This document shows positions 16,499 through 25,117 of a DNA stretch of 64,000 nt, in pieces; the first letter of the stretch is position 1; every line of letters starts with the position of its first letter. A program made the translations under genes and the position numbers. Origin of the DNA: an uncultured Elusimicrobia bacterium (GTDB lineage Bacteria > Elusimicrobiota > Elusimicrobia > Elusimicrobiales > Elusimicrobiaceae); assembly GCA_947306425.1 (NCBI GenBank), contig CAMZGO010000002.1:62001-126000 (forward strand), in the 5' to 3' direction. The notes beneath the pieces are model-generated. The model was not told the origin of the DNA, ran no database searches, and saw only the letters and a list, made by a program, of their open reading frames with translations.

Positions 16499-17026
16499 TT
16501 ATTCTACCCAAAATACGCGATTGTCTTTGCGCGGGGCAGCAGTTGGCATTTCACCGTCAATATAGCCGACGGCACAATGGCCGATACCTTCCCAATCGCC
16601 TTTAACACCTAAATCGGCAAGCAGTTTTTTCCATGTATCTTGTTCAAATTCTTCTTTGGCCCTGTGTATCCAAATACTACCAAGACCGAGAGAGTGCGCG
16701 GCAAGCATCATATTCCCCATAACCAAACTGCCGTCATACTTGCTTGTTACCCAATTTTTATCTGCAAGAACAACTAACACCGCAGGTGCGCCGTAAAAAG
16801 GGTCAAACCCGTCCGGCCATCCGCCGATTTTGCAGTTTGCTTTGGAAAGTTTATCACGCAATTCTTTATTTGTGATAACAAGAATAATTGCTGCTTGTTG
16901 ATTCTTTCCGCTTGCGGCATATAAGCCTGCTTCCACAATTTGTGCCAAATCTTCTTTTTTTGGCATTTCCGCCTTAAACTTGCGTATACTGCGGCGTTCC
17001 TTCATTGCTTGAATAATTTTGTTCAT
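16499..17026 (-). CDS. Nitroreductase family FMN oxidoreductase
   Basis: 175 residues. ERRSIRKFKAEMP (10-22) is the FMN-phosphate binding start of the family, and the GNMMLAAHSLGLGSIWIHRA segment is the conserved central helix region. It is expected to use NAD(P)H and FMN to reduce nitro, quinone or enone compounds. Last gene of the leftward redox operon that begins with the Fe-alcohol dehydrogenase, 19 bp after the flavodoxin gene; expression should follow the MerR-controlled promoter at 20096-20126. Confidence 0.9.
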   Translation of the reverse strand: MNKIIQAMKERRSIRKFKAEMPKKEDLAQIVEAGLYAASGKNQQAAIILVITNKELRDKLSKANCKIGGWPDGFDPFYGAPAVLVVLADKNWVTSKYDGSLVMGNMMLAAHSLGLGSIWIHRAKEEFEQDTWKKLLADLGVKGDWEGIGHCAVGYIDGEMPTAAPRKDNRVFWVE

Positions 17027-17045
17027 ATTATCCCCCCTTTATTTT

Positions 17046-17522
17046 TTATAAATATTTTTTGGCCCAATTTGTTAGGGTAGTTTCGGAGGCATTAGCCTCC
17101 AATTTGTCACCCTTTTCCACTTTAGCGGCAGGGGCAAGTTTCTGCATATTTGCACCGGAATTTCCTATTCCGCTACCGCCGGAAGTAGCAAACGGAATAA
17201 CCTTTTGACCGTTCCATTTGCATGCTTCCATAAACGTGTCAATTATGCTTGGCTCCCTATACCACCAAACGGGAAACCCTATAAAAACTACATCATATTT
17301 TTGTACATCCGGTATTGCGTTTGCGATGGCAGGGCGGCAAGATAAATCTTTCATTTCCACAGAACTGCGGCTGTTCTTATCCATCCAATTAAGGTCTGCA
17401 TCCGTATAAGGTGTTTGAGGTTGAATCTCATAAATATCTGCGTCGGTTACCTTTGCCAAACGCTTGGCAAGTTCTGCGGTTACACCGCTGGCACTAAAAT
17501 AAGTTACAAGTGTTTTTTTCAT
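17046..17522 (-). CDS. Flavodoxin-like protein
   Basis: 158 residues. LVTYFSASGVTAELAKRLA (4-22) is the FMN-phosphate loop, and VVFIGFPVWWYREPSIIDTF is the flavin-stacking W loop of the flavodoxin_4 type. It should carry low-potential electrons, possibly for the neighbouring nitroreductase or alcohol dehydrogenase. It sits 8 bp after the DUF362 gene, with GGAG upstream, in the MerR operon. Confidence 0.9.
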   Translation of the reverse strand: MKKTLVTYFSASGVTAELAKRLAKVTDADIYEIQPQTPYTDADLNWMDKNSRSSVEMKDLSCRPAIANAIPDVQKYDVVFIGFPVWWYREPSIIDTFMEACKWNGQKVIPFATSGGSGIGNSGANMQKLAPAAKVEKGDKLEANASETTLTNWAKKYL

Positions 17523-17530
17523 AAATTCTC

Positions 17531-18487
17531 CTATTTATTATCAATATCAACTAAAGTATATTCGCCTGTTCCCATACCGAGTTCCTTCATATAGGAAATT
17601 TGACGTAAACCTTCACGCGATTCTATACGCTCTTTTAAGTCGTGCCCTTCATGTTCAGGCAAGGCATATACTTGATCTAAAGATGCTTGGTCCACCGCCA
17701 CAATATTGGTAGATGCTAAAATACCGATGTCGCGCGCCTTAGGTTCTGCGGCGGAAGTTCCTGCACAATCGCAATCAACAGACATACGGCGTAAAACATT
17801 GATATATACAATTTTATCACCGAAATGGTCCACAGTTGCTTTGGCTGATTCTGCCATACGTTCTTGGAAGGTTGCACCCGTATAACCCCATTGATTATCA
17901 CCTTTTTGGTGTATCATTTTTTTGCCGATTTTACCGTCTGCCATACCGATAGCTATATTCTTCATACTGCCACCGTAACCGCCCATAGTGTGACCTTTAA
18001 AATGTGTAAGAACTACAAGCGAATCATAGTTAAGAATATGTCCGCCCATAGACATTTCTTTAAAATGTTTACCGCCTTTTACGGGTAGCATAACAGTTCC
18101 GTCTTCGTCTAAAATATCTACTTTACTGAAAGTCCAACCGTTTGTTTTAAGTGTTTCGCGGTGGCCTTTTGTTGTTTGGCGTGGGGAATCATAAAAAACA
18201 TTTGTTTCAACAAGCGTGCTGTTTGGAATATGTTCCCATAATGCTTTTACCATCGGCACAGGTAAAATGTTTGGGCCATGCGGTTCGCCTGTATGAAATT
18301 TAATGGCCACTTTACCGTCAATATTTTGGGAAATCTTATCATATATTTTGACAAGGCCTTCCGGGCTGATATCTTGGGTAAAATAGACAACAGGTTTATT
18401 CTTTGTTTCATTTGTCTGCACTTTTTGTGCGCTGTGGCATGCTGTTAAAACCACAAGCCCTAATAATAATGTTAATAATTTTTTCAT
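17531..18487 (-). CDS. DUF362 domain lipoprotein
   Basis: 318 residues. Starts MKKLLTLLLGLVVLTACHSAQ, a lipoprotein signal with lipobox LTAC, so the mature protein is membrane-anchored outside the cytoplasm. The body matches DUF362 (AIKFHTGEPHGPNILP, VVLTHFKGHTMGGYGGSMKNIAIGMA). Members often carry ferredoxin domains; none is visible here, though CDCAG (about 232-236) holds two Cys. Redox role is inferred from the operon (ADH, flavodoxin, nitroreductase). AGGAG precedes the ATG. Confidence 0.85.
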   Translation of the reverse strand: MKKLLTLLLGLVVLTACHSAQKVQTNETKNKPVVYFTQDISPEGLVKIYDKISQNIDGKVAIKFHTGEPHGPNILPVPMVKALWEHIPNSTLVETNVFYDSPRQTTKGHRETLKTNGWTFSKVDILDEDGTVMLPVKGGKHFKEMSMGGHILNYDSLVVLTHFKGHTMGGYGGSMKNIAIGMADGKIGKKMIHQKGDNQWGYTGATFQERMAESAKATVDHFGDKIVYINVLRRMSVDCDCAGTSAAEPKARDIGILASTNIVAVDQASLDQVYALPEHEGHDLKERIESREGLRQISYMKELGMGTGEYTLVDIDNK

Positions 18488-18496
18488 AATCTCTCC

Positions 18497-18874
18497 TTAA
18501 AATTTAAGTTCTTTACTTTTTGACTTAAGCGCTTTATCATAAACGGAAATTTTATAATCTAAACGCTTTATTGTATCTTGCAATTCTCTAAAACGCATTT
18601 GCAAATTCTCCCTTTCTTTTGCAAGCAAATCTCTGCGTGCTTTAAGGGTGCTTTTACCGCGTTTAAAGAGTTCAAAATATTTCTGCAATACTTCTATGGA
18701 AAGCCCTGCGCTGCGCATACATTTGACGAACTCTACTTGCGCACAATCCTGTTCGGTGTAATTACGTATACCGCCGGAAGTACGATTAACATACGAGAGC
18801 AAACCCACCTTTTCATAGTAGCGTAAGGTATCAGGCGAAATATTGCATTTTTTGCTGATTTCGGAAATTGTCAT
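18497..18874 (-). CDS. MerR family transcription regulator
   Basis: 125 residues. N-terminal ISEISKKCNISPDTLRYYEKVGLL is the MerR winged-helix signature, followed by a dimerisation coiled coil (about 80-115). It lacks the Cys/His set of metal sensors, resembling AdhR/NmlR-like regulators that sense aldehydes or electrophiles. It lies 3 bp after the Fe-ADH gene and the operon promoter has a 19-bp spacer with a 16-bp palindrome, exactly what MerR proteins act on, so autoregulation is very likely. Confidence 0.92.
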   Translation of the reverse strand: MTISEISKKCNISPDTLRYYEKVGLLSYVNRTSGGIRNYTEQDCAQVEFVKCMRSAGLSIEVLQKYFELFKRGKSTLKARRDLLAKERENLQMRFRELQDTIKRLDYKISVYDKALKSKSKELKF

Positions 18875-18877
18875 AAA

Positions 18878-20044
18878 TTATAAACTTTCCTTTAAGATTT
18901 CAACAATTTCCTTGCGGTCAAGCACTTTGTAACCGCCTTTTAAAATAATCGTTGCATCTGCCATACCTTCAATCATATCAGGTGTTGCACCGAGTTCTCC
19001 GATTTTTAATGTAAGGCCTATTTTCTTCATCCAATTTTCAAGTGCTTGTAAACCTTCCTTGGCAATTTGTTCATCGGTTTTACCTTGCGGATTAATATTC
19101 CACACATTTATAGCAAAGCGTTTGAACTTTGCAAGCCCATAATGTAAAATATGGTGGAAATAAGGCAAAGAAACTGCCGCAAGCGTCATACCATGCGTTG
19201 CATTTGTATATGCGCTAACCGCGTGGCCCAGCATATGCACCATCCAATCGGTAGTTTTACCTTTGGCAATCAAAGTGTTTAATGCCCAAGTAGCGCACCA
19301 CATAATGTTTGAACGGGCCTCATAGTCTTGCGGGTTTTCCACCGCAATTAAGGAACTGTGAACTACTGAACGCATTAGACCTTCTGCCAAATAATCGCTG
19401 GTATTATCATCTGTGCCGGAAAAGTATTGTTCGCAAATATGACTGAAAATATCATAAATACCTGCAACCATTTGTTTATGGGGAAGCGTAAAAGTAAATT
19501 TCGGGTTTAATATGGCAAACTTGGGCATAACTTCCGCACCGAAAACGTGCCCGATTTTGAGGTGTTTTTCCTCATTAGTAATAACCGAACCGCCGTTCAT
19601 TTCCGAGCCGGTGCCGACCATAGTTAAAACGCAACCGATAGGCAAAACTTCGCAAGTGGGTTCTTCAAAACGTATATAATATTTTTCCCAAGGGTCATCC
19701 TCGCAATTAACGGAAACAGACAATGCTTTTGCATAATCGCAACAAGAACCGCCGCCGACCGCCAAAAGAAAATCAACTTTATTTTTGCGTGCGATTTCCA
19801 CGCCCTCTTTTAACTTCTTTACTGTGGGGTTTGGCATTACACCGCCGTCTTCCACAATTTCTTTACCGTTCTCTTTTAAAATTTTTACAACAGCATCATA
19901 AATACCGTTTTTCTTGATTGAACCGCCGCCGTAAATAAGTTGTACTGTTTTTCCGTATTTCGGTAGTTCCTGTTTTAGATTATTTAAAGCATCTTCCCCG
20001 AAGTAAAGTTTTGTCGGATTGTGATAAGTAAAATTTCCTAACAT
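18878..20044 (-). CDS. Iron-containing alcohol dehydrogenase (butanol dehydrogenase-like)
   Basis: 388 residues, normal for YqhD/BdhA-type enzymes. The dinucleotide site is GGGSCCDYAKA (about 98-108) and the metal ligands lie in YDIFSHICEQYF (Asp, His) and HMLGHAVSAYTNATHGM (two His). It reduces aldehydes with NAD(P)H in the cytoplasm. First gene of the MerR-controlled operon, with a strong TAGGAG ahead of the ATG, consistent with aldehyde detoxification or fermentation. Substrate is not determinable from sequence. Confidence 0.93.
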   Translation of the reverse strand: MLGNFTYHNPTKLYFGEDALNNLKQELPKYGKTVQLIYGGGSIKKNGIYDAVVKILKENGKEIVEDGGVMPNPTVKKLKEGVEIARKNKVDFLLAVGGGSCCDYAKALSVSVNCEDDPWEKYYIRFEEPTCEVLPIGCVLTMVGTGSEMNGGSVITNEEKHLKIGHVFGAEVMPKFAILNPKFTFTLPHKQMVAGIYDIFSHICEQYFSGTDDNTSDYLAEGLMRSVVHSSLIAVENPQDYEARSNIMWCATWALNTLIAKGKTTDWMVHMLGHAVSAYTNATHGMTLAAVSLPYFHHILHYGLAKFKRFAINVWNINPQGKTDEQIAKEGLQALENWMKKIGLTLKIGELGATPDMIEGMADATIILKGGYKVLDRKEIVEILKESL

Positions 20045-20095
20045 ATTATCTCCTAGATTTTAGATTAGTGCCGCCCCAAAAGTTGTTATACTAAA

Positions 20096-20126
20096 ATTAT
20101 AGCAGTTGGAGTTAACTCCAAGTCAA
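20096..20126 (-). promoter_or_regulatory. MerR-type promoter of the Fe-ADH/MerR/DUF362/flavodoxin/nitroreductase operon
   Basis: Minus strand: TTGACT (20121-20126), a 19-nt spacer, TATAAT (20096-20101). The spacer is filled by the perfect palindrome TTGGAGTTAACTCCAA (20106-20121). The over-long 19-bp spacer with a central dyad is the hallmark of MerR-activated promoters. Confidence 0.92.
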
Positions 20127-20155
20127 GCAGTATTTACTGTATTATGAGAAACAAA

Positions 20156-20213
20156 AACTAGCCAAAATTATAGTGTCCAAAAGTTATACATGTGGACACT
20201 ATATCTATAAAAA
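20156..20213 (+). repeat. Hairpin-bearing direct repeat, left copy, flanking the acetyltransferase gene
   Basis: About 55 bp, beginning AACTAGCCAAAATTATAGTG, with 11-bp arms TATAGTGTCCA (20169-20179) and TGGACACTATA (20193-20203). A second copy at 20905 differs at only a few positions, mainly in the loop and the tail. Same orientation at both ends of a single gene. Confidence 0.85.
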
Positions 20214-20243
20214 ATCCTTGCGTTATTTATGCTCGCAATATTC

Positions 20244-20249
20244 TATAAT
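20244..20249 (+). promoter_or_regulatory. -10 box, predicted leaderless start of the acetyltransferase
   Basis: TATAAT ends 6 nt before ATG 20256; no Shine-Dalgarno in between. -35 match is weak. Confidence 0.5.
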
Positions 20250-20255
20250 AAAAGT

Positions 20256-20906
20256 ATGAAAAATATACCTAATCCAAACAAAATATTTCCAAACGAAAAA
20301 ATCCCAAGCCTTTGCTACATTAAAAATGTAATAAAGAACCCAAATATCATTGTAGGAGATTACACTTATTACGATGATGTAAACGGTGCTGAACAATTTG
20401 AAAAACACGTCACCCATCATTATGATTTTATAGGTGACAAACTAATTATCGGGAAATTCTGCGCTATTGCTAAAGGTGTGGAATTTATAATGAACGGTGC
20501 TAATCATAGAATGAACTGTGCAAGCACTTATCCGTTTTATATTATGGGTGGCGACTGGGGTAATGCTCTTGCCCCCGTAACAAAAGAACTGCCCTTAAAA
20601 GGTGATACCGTTGTGGGTAATGATGTTTGGATAGGTCAAAATGTCACAATTTTACCCGGTGTACATATTGGAGATGGTGCTATAATCGGTGCTAATTCTG
20701 TGGTGGCAAAAAATATTCCCCCCTATACAATTGCTGTAGGTAACCCTTGCAAAGTTGTCAAAAAACGCTTTGATGATGAATTGATTGATTTACTACTTAA
20801 GTTTAAATGGTGGGATAAGAATGTTGAAGAAATAAATGACCTAATTCCACTTTTATCTAATAGTGATTTAGAATCAGTTAAAACGAAAATCCGCGCTTTG
20901 CTATAA
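20256..20906 (+). CDS. Xenobiotic (Vat/CatB-like) acetyltransferase
   Basis: 216 residues from ATG 20256, chosen for the TATAAT 6 nt upstream; an ATG at 20229 would add nine residues lying within the promoter. Left-handed beta-helix hexapeptide repeats run through VVGNDVWIGQNVTILPGVHI and the following repeats, and GANHRMNCASTYPF carries the likely catalytic His. N-terminal NIIVGDYTYYDD matches streptogramin/chloramphenicol acetyltransferases, which acetylate antibiotics with acetyl-CoA. The resistance substrate cannot be told from sequence. The gene is bracketed by two hairpin repeats, the right one starting at its stop codon, like a mobile cassette. Confidence 0.88.
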   Translation: MKNIPNPNKIFPNEKIPSLCYIKNVIKNPNIIVGDYTYYDDVNGAEQFEKHVTHHYDFIGDKLIIGKFCAIAKGVEFIMNGANHRMNCASTYPFYIMGGDWGNALAPVTKELPLKGDTVVGNDVWIGQNVTILPGVHIGDGAIIGANSVVAKNIPPYTIAVGNPCKVVKKRFDDELIDLLLKFKWWDKNVEEINDLIPLLSNSDLESVKTKIRALL

Positions 20907-20960
20907 CTAGCCAAAATTATAGTGTCCAGAAGTCATACAAGTGGACACTATATTCATAAA
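20905..20960 (+). repeat. Hairpin-bearing direct repeat, right copy
   Basis: Copy of the repeat at 20156, offset 749 bp, beginning within the stop codon of the acetyltransferase. Arms TATAGTGTCCA (20918-20928) and TGGACACTATA (20942-20952) are identical to the left copy while the loop differs, as expected if the stem is conserved for structure. Confidence 0.85.
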
Positions 20961-20996
20961 AAAACCGCTCTTGCAATTAAGCAAGAGCGGTTTTTT
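20961..20996. terminator. Strong bidirectional intrinsic terminator
   Basis: Perfect 14-bp stem AAAACCGCTCTTGC / GCAAGAGCGGTTTT (20961-20974, 20981-20994) with T-run on the plus strand and A-run on the other side, between convergent acetyltransferase and MBL genes. Confidence 0.93.
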
Positions 20997-21006
20997 GTGT
21001 TCTTAA

Positions 21007-21756
21007 TTATAACTTGATAATCTTTTTTTGCTCTATGTTAAGATAACCTTCGGGGCAATGCGTGGAGCAGTAAATTGTGGGGTTATTTTTGCAGAATTCA
21101 CGCACACGGGTTAAGGTCTCGCGTGCTTTTTCTTTATCTTCAAATATGATTGATAACTCGTCCTCATACAAGGCAGCATCAGTATAGGTCACATCTCCGT
21201 GGAACATATAATAAACATCCCCGTCTTGCAAGATAGATACGGAATTGCCTTTTGTGTGGCCTTCTGCGCGAACCATAACAAGAGTATCTGTAATGCGCTG
21301 GCTTTCAGGAAAGTTCTTATAAGGGCCGTCGGTAAAGTTCACACGAACAATGTTATCCCCCTCTAATTTCATGGTGTCAGCTTCCGTTTGGGAAATATAA
21401 ATTTTAGCATTAGGAAACATTGCCAGTTCCCCTGTATGATCGGGGTGTTTATGGGTTACAACGATTTTTGTAATATCTTCCGGCTTGTATCCGGTTTTTT
21501 TAAGGGCTTCTTTAAAGGTAGCAACTTGTTTACCCATCCAAAGTGAAGCACCTGCTTTTGCAGGTATATCGGGGGTTTTATTTGGAAGGCCGGTATCAGA
21601 TAAAATTACATCTTTGCCGTCGTCAATTAAAAAGTTTTGCAAGCTAGAAGCATAAATCATTGTCGGTGCGCATTCTTCTTCTTCGCGCGTTCCGCCGAAA
21701 GCGAAGGTCTGTGTCATATAACCGCCTTCATAAAATTTTAAGGGAATAATTTTCAT
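21007..21756 (-). CDS. Metallo-beta-lactamase-fold hydrolase (lactonase-like)
   Basis: 249 residues. The zinc motif is THKHPDHTGEL (about 101-111; HxHxDH), with EGHTKGNS (further His) and FHGDVTYTD (bridging Asp) and a last His in CSTHCPEG. Overall layout resembles N-acyl-homoserine lactonase-type MBL proteins, but many have other esters as substrate. No signal peptide. Monocistronic, with AGGAG before the ATG, reading into the strong terminator at 20961. Confidence 0.88.
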   Translation of the reverse strand: MKIIPLKFYEGGYMTQTFAFGGTREEEECAPTMIYASSLQNFLIDDGKDVILSDTGLPNKTPDIPAKAGASLWMGKQVATFKEALKKTGYKPEDITKIVVTHKHPDHTGELAMFPNAKIYISQTEADTMKLEGDNIVRVNFTDGPYKNFPESQRITDTLVMVRAEGHTKGNSVSILQDGDVYYMFHGDVTYTDAALYEDELSIIFEDKEKARETLTRVREFCKNNPTIYCSTHCPEGYLNIEQKKIIKL

Positions 21757-21811
21757 ATCGTCTCCTATTATAAATAACTCTTGCTTTTGTTTTACTATAT
21801 TATTTTAATTA

Positions 21812-22378
21812 TTATTTAATCAAAATATTTGCAATTTCACGGCTAAGGTCAGATAATAATTGACTATATCCGAGTGCCAAATCGTCGTAAGTTTTGCCAA
21901 TTTTGACAGTCTTTACGAACTTTTGATTTGTTATTGTTTTGCCTTTCTGATCTTTAATGGTAAACCATGCAACAAGTTCTGCTTTATCTTTTAAAATAGC
22001 ATTTATTCTGACAATTTCCACAGAAATCGTATAGTTAAAATCTTCCCCTTTTGATTGGTTCATCTTGATTTTTGCTGCAGGAAGAAATGTGCTTAAATTT
22101 TCTGTTACCACGCGTGTTGCCAAAAAGGAAGGGGATTCAACCCACCTGTTATATTCCGATATATTTATTTGTACGGTATCTTTAAGTTGCGTAACAATTT
22201 GCGGACGGTCCACATATTTCGGAAGTTGAACGCGATTAACACCCACAAAAGTATTGTAGTCAGTTGAAATCACTTCCGTTGCAATAGCATCTTGTGTGTA
22301 AAACCTAGATTGTTTACTGGTACCAAATAAACAACCGCCTAGTAATAAACAAGGGACGATAATTTTAATAAGTTTCAT
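21812..22378 (-). CDS. ABC transport auxiliary lipoprotein (PqiC/Mla-linked)
   Basis: 188 residues. N-terminal MKLIKIIVPCLLLGGC has a lipobox LGGC. The body (RFYTQDAIATEV, VNRVQLPKYVDRPQIVTQL, LGYSQLLSDLSREIANIL) matches the PqiC/DUF330-type family of periplasmic lipoproteins that accompany MCE transporters. Start overlaps the MCE gene stop by 4 bp. It probably bridges the MCE ring to the outer membrane in the lipid path. Confidence 0.85.
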   Translation of the reverse strand: MKLIKIIVPCLLLGGCLFGTSKQSRFYTQDAIATEVISTDYNTFVGVNRVQLPKYVDRPQIVTQLKDTVQINISEYNRWVESPSFLATRVVTENLSTFLPAAKIKMNQSKGEDFNYTISVEIVRINAILKDKAELVAWFTIKDQKGKTITNQKFVKTVKIGKTYDDLALGYSQLLSDLSREIANILIK

Positions 22379-23187
22379 TTTTCCTCTCCTTTTTTGCCTT
22401 TAATTAAAGATTCGGGATGTCTTTCCAAATAATCTGTCAAATTCTCAACTGATTTAGCCGCGTCTGAAACATTACTTAAAGATTCATTTAAGTTATTCAT
22501 TGTTTCTCCGGCACTTTGGGCTATTTTTGATAAACTTTCATCTAAATTTTCTGCACTTTTTGTTAAGGCAGGCAACAAGACAGGTAATTCTTTGCCTAAA
22601 ACATCTGTTACCGTGTTAATTTTTTCAAGTGTTTCTTGAATTCTAATTCTATTTAACCCACGGACAAGTTCTTCTCTCTGAGATAAAACCGTCGGAATTT
22701 GTGGGATATTATCCTTTTTAGGACTATCAAACATTACAATTTCCGTACCCGGTAACATAACCAAATCAATTCTAAGTTGCCCCGTTAAATAACTTTGGGA
22801 TGCCAAGCGCGCCCGAAGCCCCTCTTTAATCATAATACTCAAAAAATCAAGATCATCTTTTTGTTTTTTCCACAATTTCTCCCAAAGGGAACCCTCACTG
22901 ATAATATCTGTTTCCTTAAAGCGGACATAAACCGCCACATGAAAATCCAAATCATCTTTATTGGTTACCAATACTATGCGCGTGACTTTACCAATCTCCA
23001 CCCCTCTAAATATAACGGGGGCCCCTTCTGATAAGCCCGGTAATGATTCGTCAAAATACATTACGGCCAAATCTTTTGTATCCGATTGTATTTTATTAAA
23101 AACAGATTTTCCGATTAAGGTTAAAAACAACGCAAAACCTATAAGCAAAAATAGACCGACAACTTTTTTATTTGGTTCTTTTTTCAT
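22375..23187 (-). CDS. MlaD-type MCE domain protein
   Basis: 270 residues. One N-terminal membrane helix (about 8-28), an MCE domain (about 40-150: DLAVMYFDESLPGLSEGAPVIFRGVEIGKVTRI), then a long helical region (150-260) with heptad-like repeats such as NLNESLSNVSDAAKSVENL. Binds lipid in the periplasm and connects to the permease. It overlaps the ATPase gene by 20 bp. Longer than E. coli MlaD (183 residues) because of the C-terminal helix, as in PqiB/YebT-like or MlaD variants. Confidence 0.9.
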   Translation of the reverse strand: MKKEPNKKVVGLFLLIGFALFLTLIGKSVFNKIQSDTKDLAVMYFDESLPGLSEGAPVIFRGVEIGKVTRIVLVTNKDDLDFHVAVYVRFKETDIISEGSLWEKLWKKQKDDLDFLSIMIKEGLRARLASQSYLTGQLRIDLVMLPGTEIVMFDSPKKDNIPQIPTVLSQREELVRGLNRIRIQETLEKINTVTDVLGKELPVLLPALTKSAENLDESLSKIAQSAGETMNNLNESLSNVSDAAKSVENLTDYLERHPESLIKGKKGEEK

Positions 23188-23941
23188 GTTTAACTCCTCT
23201 TGTTAAAAATTCAAAAACTTGTTCATTTGGCGGGTTTTTCAACAGTTCGTTTGGATTCCCTTTTGCCGATATGGTCTTAACGGTCTTATCAAGGAAAATG
23301 CTGTTTTTACCAATGGCAAAAATAGAAGGTAATTCATGTGTTACAACAATAATAGTTGTACCCAATGTTTTATTAACTTCCAATATTAAATCATCTAAAT
23401 TTCTGGAACTGACGGGATCCAGCCCGGCTGACGGTTCATCAAAATAAACTATCTCAGGGTCTAAGGCAAGTGCCCGCGCAAGCCCTGCGCGTTTACGCAT
23501 ACCGCCGCTAATTTCGGAAGGATAATAATTCTCATACCCAGATAAACCGACTAACGCTAATTTAAACGATACAATTTTGTCAATTTTATTTTGAGAATAT
23601 TTGGTATATTGTTGCAAAGGAAGCGCAACATTTTCTGCCAAAGTCATAGAGCTGAATAAAGCGCCGCTTTGATATAAAATACCGCTATGTTTCATTATTT
23701 CCAATTTTTCTTTTTTACGGGCTTTTATAAAATCTATATTCCGTATCCAAATTTTTCCCGATTGTGCCGGAATAAGGCCTGTTAAAGTGCGCAATAGTGT
23801 ACTTTTACCGCAACCGGAACCGCCCATAATGATAAAAATATCACCCTTAGGAATATCAAAGGACAAATTACGCATAATTATTTTATTATCATAACCGATG
23901 CTTAAATTTTCTGCACGAATAATATAATTTTGTTTCATCAT
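23168..23941 (-). CDS. MlaF-type ABC transporter ATPase
   Basis: 257 residues. Walker A GGSGCGKST (about 36-44), signature SEISGGMRKRAGLARALALD with the Mla-typical GGM, Walker B EIVYFDEPSAGLDP and switch VVTHELPS. Powers phospholipid transport between the membranes. Overlaps the permease stop by 4 bp (ATGA type), so it is translated with it. Confidence 0.93.
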   Translation of the reverse strand: MMKQNYIIRAENLSIGYDNKIIMRNLSFDIPKGDIFIIMGGSGCGKSTLLRTLTGLIPAQSGKIWIRNIDFIKARKKEKLEIMKHSGILYQSGALFSSMTLAENVALPLQQYTKYSQNKIDKIVSFKLALVGLSGYENYYPSEISGGMRKRAGLARALALDPEIVYFDEPSAGLDPVSSRNLDDLILEVNKTLGTTIIVVTHELPSIFAIGKNSIFLDKTVKTISAKGNPNELLKNPPNEQVFEFLTRGVKHEKRTK

Positions 23942-25023
23942 ATTCCCAATACTTGAAAGAGGGCTGTAAGTAAACCCGTCATAACAATCATCCAGACAAT
24001 AGCATATACTACCGCATTGGTAGTGGCAGTTCCGACGCTGTCAGCATTACGGCCGCAATTTACGCCGAAATAGCAACCGCACAAAGCAATTATAAACCCA
24101 AAAACAATACCGTGGAAAACACCCACCAAAAAATTCGTTATATAAAAAGAATTAACAGCATATTTAACATATTCTGCCAACGGAATATCCCAAAATAACA
24201 CACATACAAAACATCCGCCTAAAATACCCATAAAATCTGAGAGTAAAATTAAAATGGGCATAGAGATAATCAAGGCGTTCATACGTGGTAAAACCAAAAA
24301 ATCTGTCCGAGAAATACCCATAGTTTGCAAAGCATCTAATTCTTCATTAACCTGCATAGTACCGATAGTGGCTGCATAAGAGGCCCCTGTTCTGCCCGCC
24401 ATAATAACACCGGTCATAATTGCACCCATAATACGCGTCATGCCGATAGTAACCAAACTTGCTACATAAATTTGTGCCCCAAAAGTTTTAAGTTGTATAG
24501 CACCTACGAAAGCCAAAATAAGCCCAACCATAAAACTGATTAAGGATACAATAAGAATAGATTTGGGGCCGCAATCTGATAAAATCATCCAAAAATCTTT
24601 ACTGCGATATACGGCTTTACCTACCAATTGCCTGCCCCAAGAAGAAATGCTGTCTAAAATAAAAATACCGCCTTTTTTAAAAGAACGGAAAAAGCGAATT
24701 CCCAAATCCCCGATATTTTCTAAAAAAGGGAGGCTAGCCGGTAAATTTTCTTCTTCTTTGTACGGTGCTTGAAAAGCCAAATGCAGTAATTGCTCCATTC
24801 CTTTGGGCAGATTTAAATAGGTAATATTATTTTTAGAGATATGTTTTAATAAATCAAAAAGGGTAACGACAAAATCTGTATTCCAAGATGTAATATCTTC
24901 ACCGACTATTTGTATTTTCTTATTTGATAAGGCTTCGGTAGTCATGTCGAAGTGTTCATTACCGTCAAGAACACCTTTTAAAGTAATGGTTGCCACTTCG
25001 CCTTCTGTTTCACATTTAACCAT
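23938..25023 (-). CDS. MlaE-type permease with N-terminal STAS domain
   Basis: 361 residues. Residues 1-100 are an STAS-like domain (TLKGVLDGNEHFDMTTEAL, TSWNTDFVVTLFDLLKHI), fused in front of the MlaE permease (about 130-361, five helices; GRTGASYAATIGTMQVNEELDALQTMGI is the family core). In E. coli the STAS protein MlaB is separate, so here MlaB and MlaE functions are joined, as is common in non-proteobacterial lineages. First gene of the operon; the TATAAT at 25030-25035 sits 6 nt before the ATG, which suggests a leaderless mRNA. Confidence 0.93.
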   Translation of the reverse strand: MVKCETEGEVATITLKGVLDGNEHFDMTTEALSNKKIQIVGEDITSWNTDFVVTLFDLLKHISKNNITYLNLPKGMEQLLHLAFQAPYKEEENLPASLPFLENIGDLGIRFFRSFKKGGIFILDSISSWGRQLVGKAVYRSKDFWMILSDCGPKSILIVSLISFMVGLILAFVGAIQLKTFGAQIYVASLVTIGMTRIMGAIMTGVIMAGRTGASYAATIGTMQVNEELDALQTMGISRTDFLVLPRMNALIISMPILILLSDFMGILGGCFVCVLFWDIPLAEYVKYAVNSFYITNFLVGVFHGIVFGFIIALCGCYFGVNCGRNADSVGTATTNAVVYAIVWMIVMTGLLTALFQVLGI

Positions 25024-25029
25024 ATATAT

Positions 25030-25035
25030 ATTATA
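25030..25035 (-). promoter_or_regulatory. -10 box of the Mla-type operon, predicted leaderless
   Basis: Minus-strand TATAAT followed by ATATAT and then the ATG at 25023; no room for a Shine-Dalgarno. Confidence 0.55.
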
Positions 25036-25117
25036 GTAAAATTAGAGTAACCTAGTTACATATTTGTATGTAGAATTATTTTAAAATGTCACTTTTTATT
25101 GTTTTCTCAATATTATG

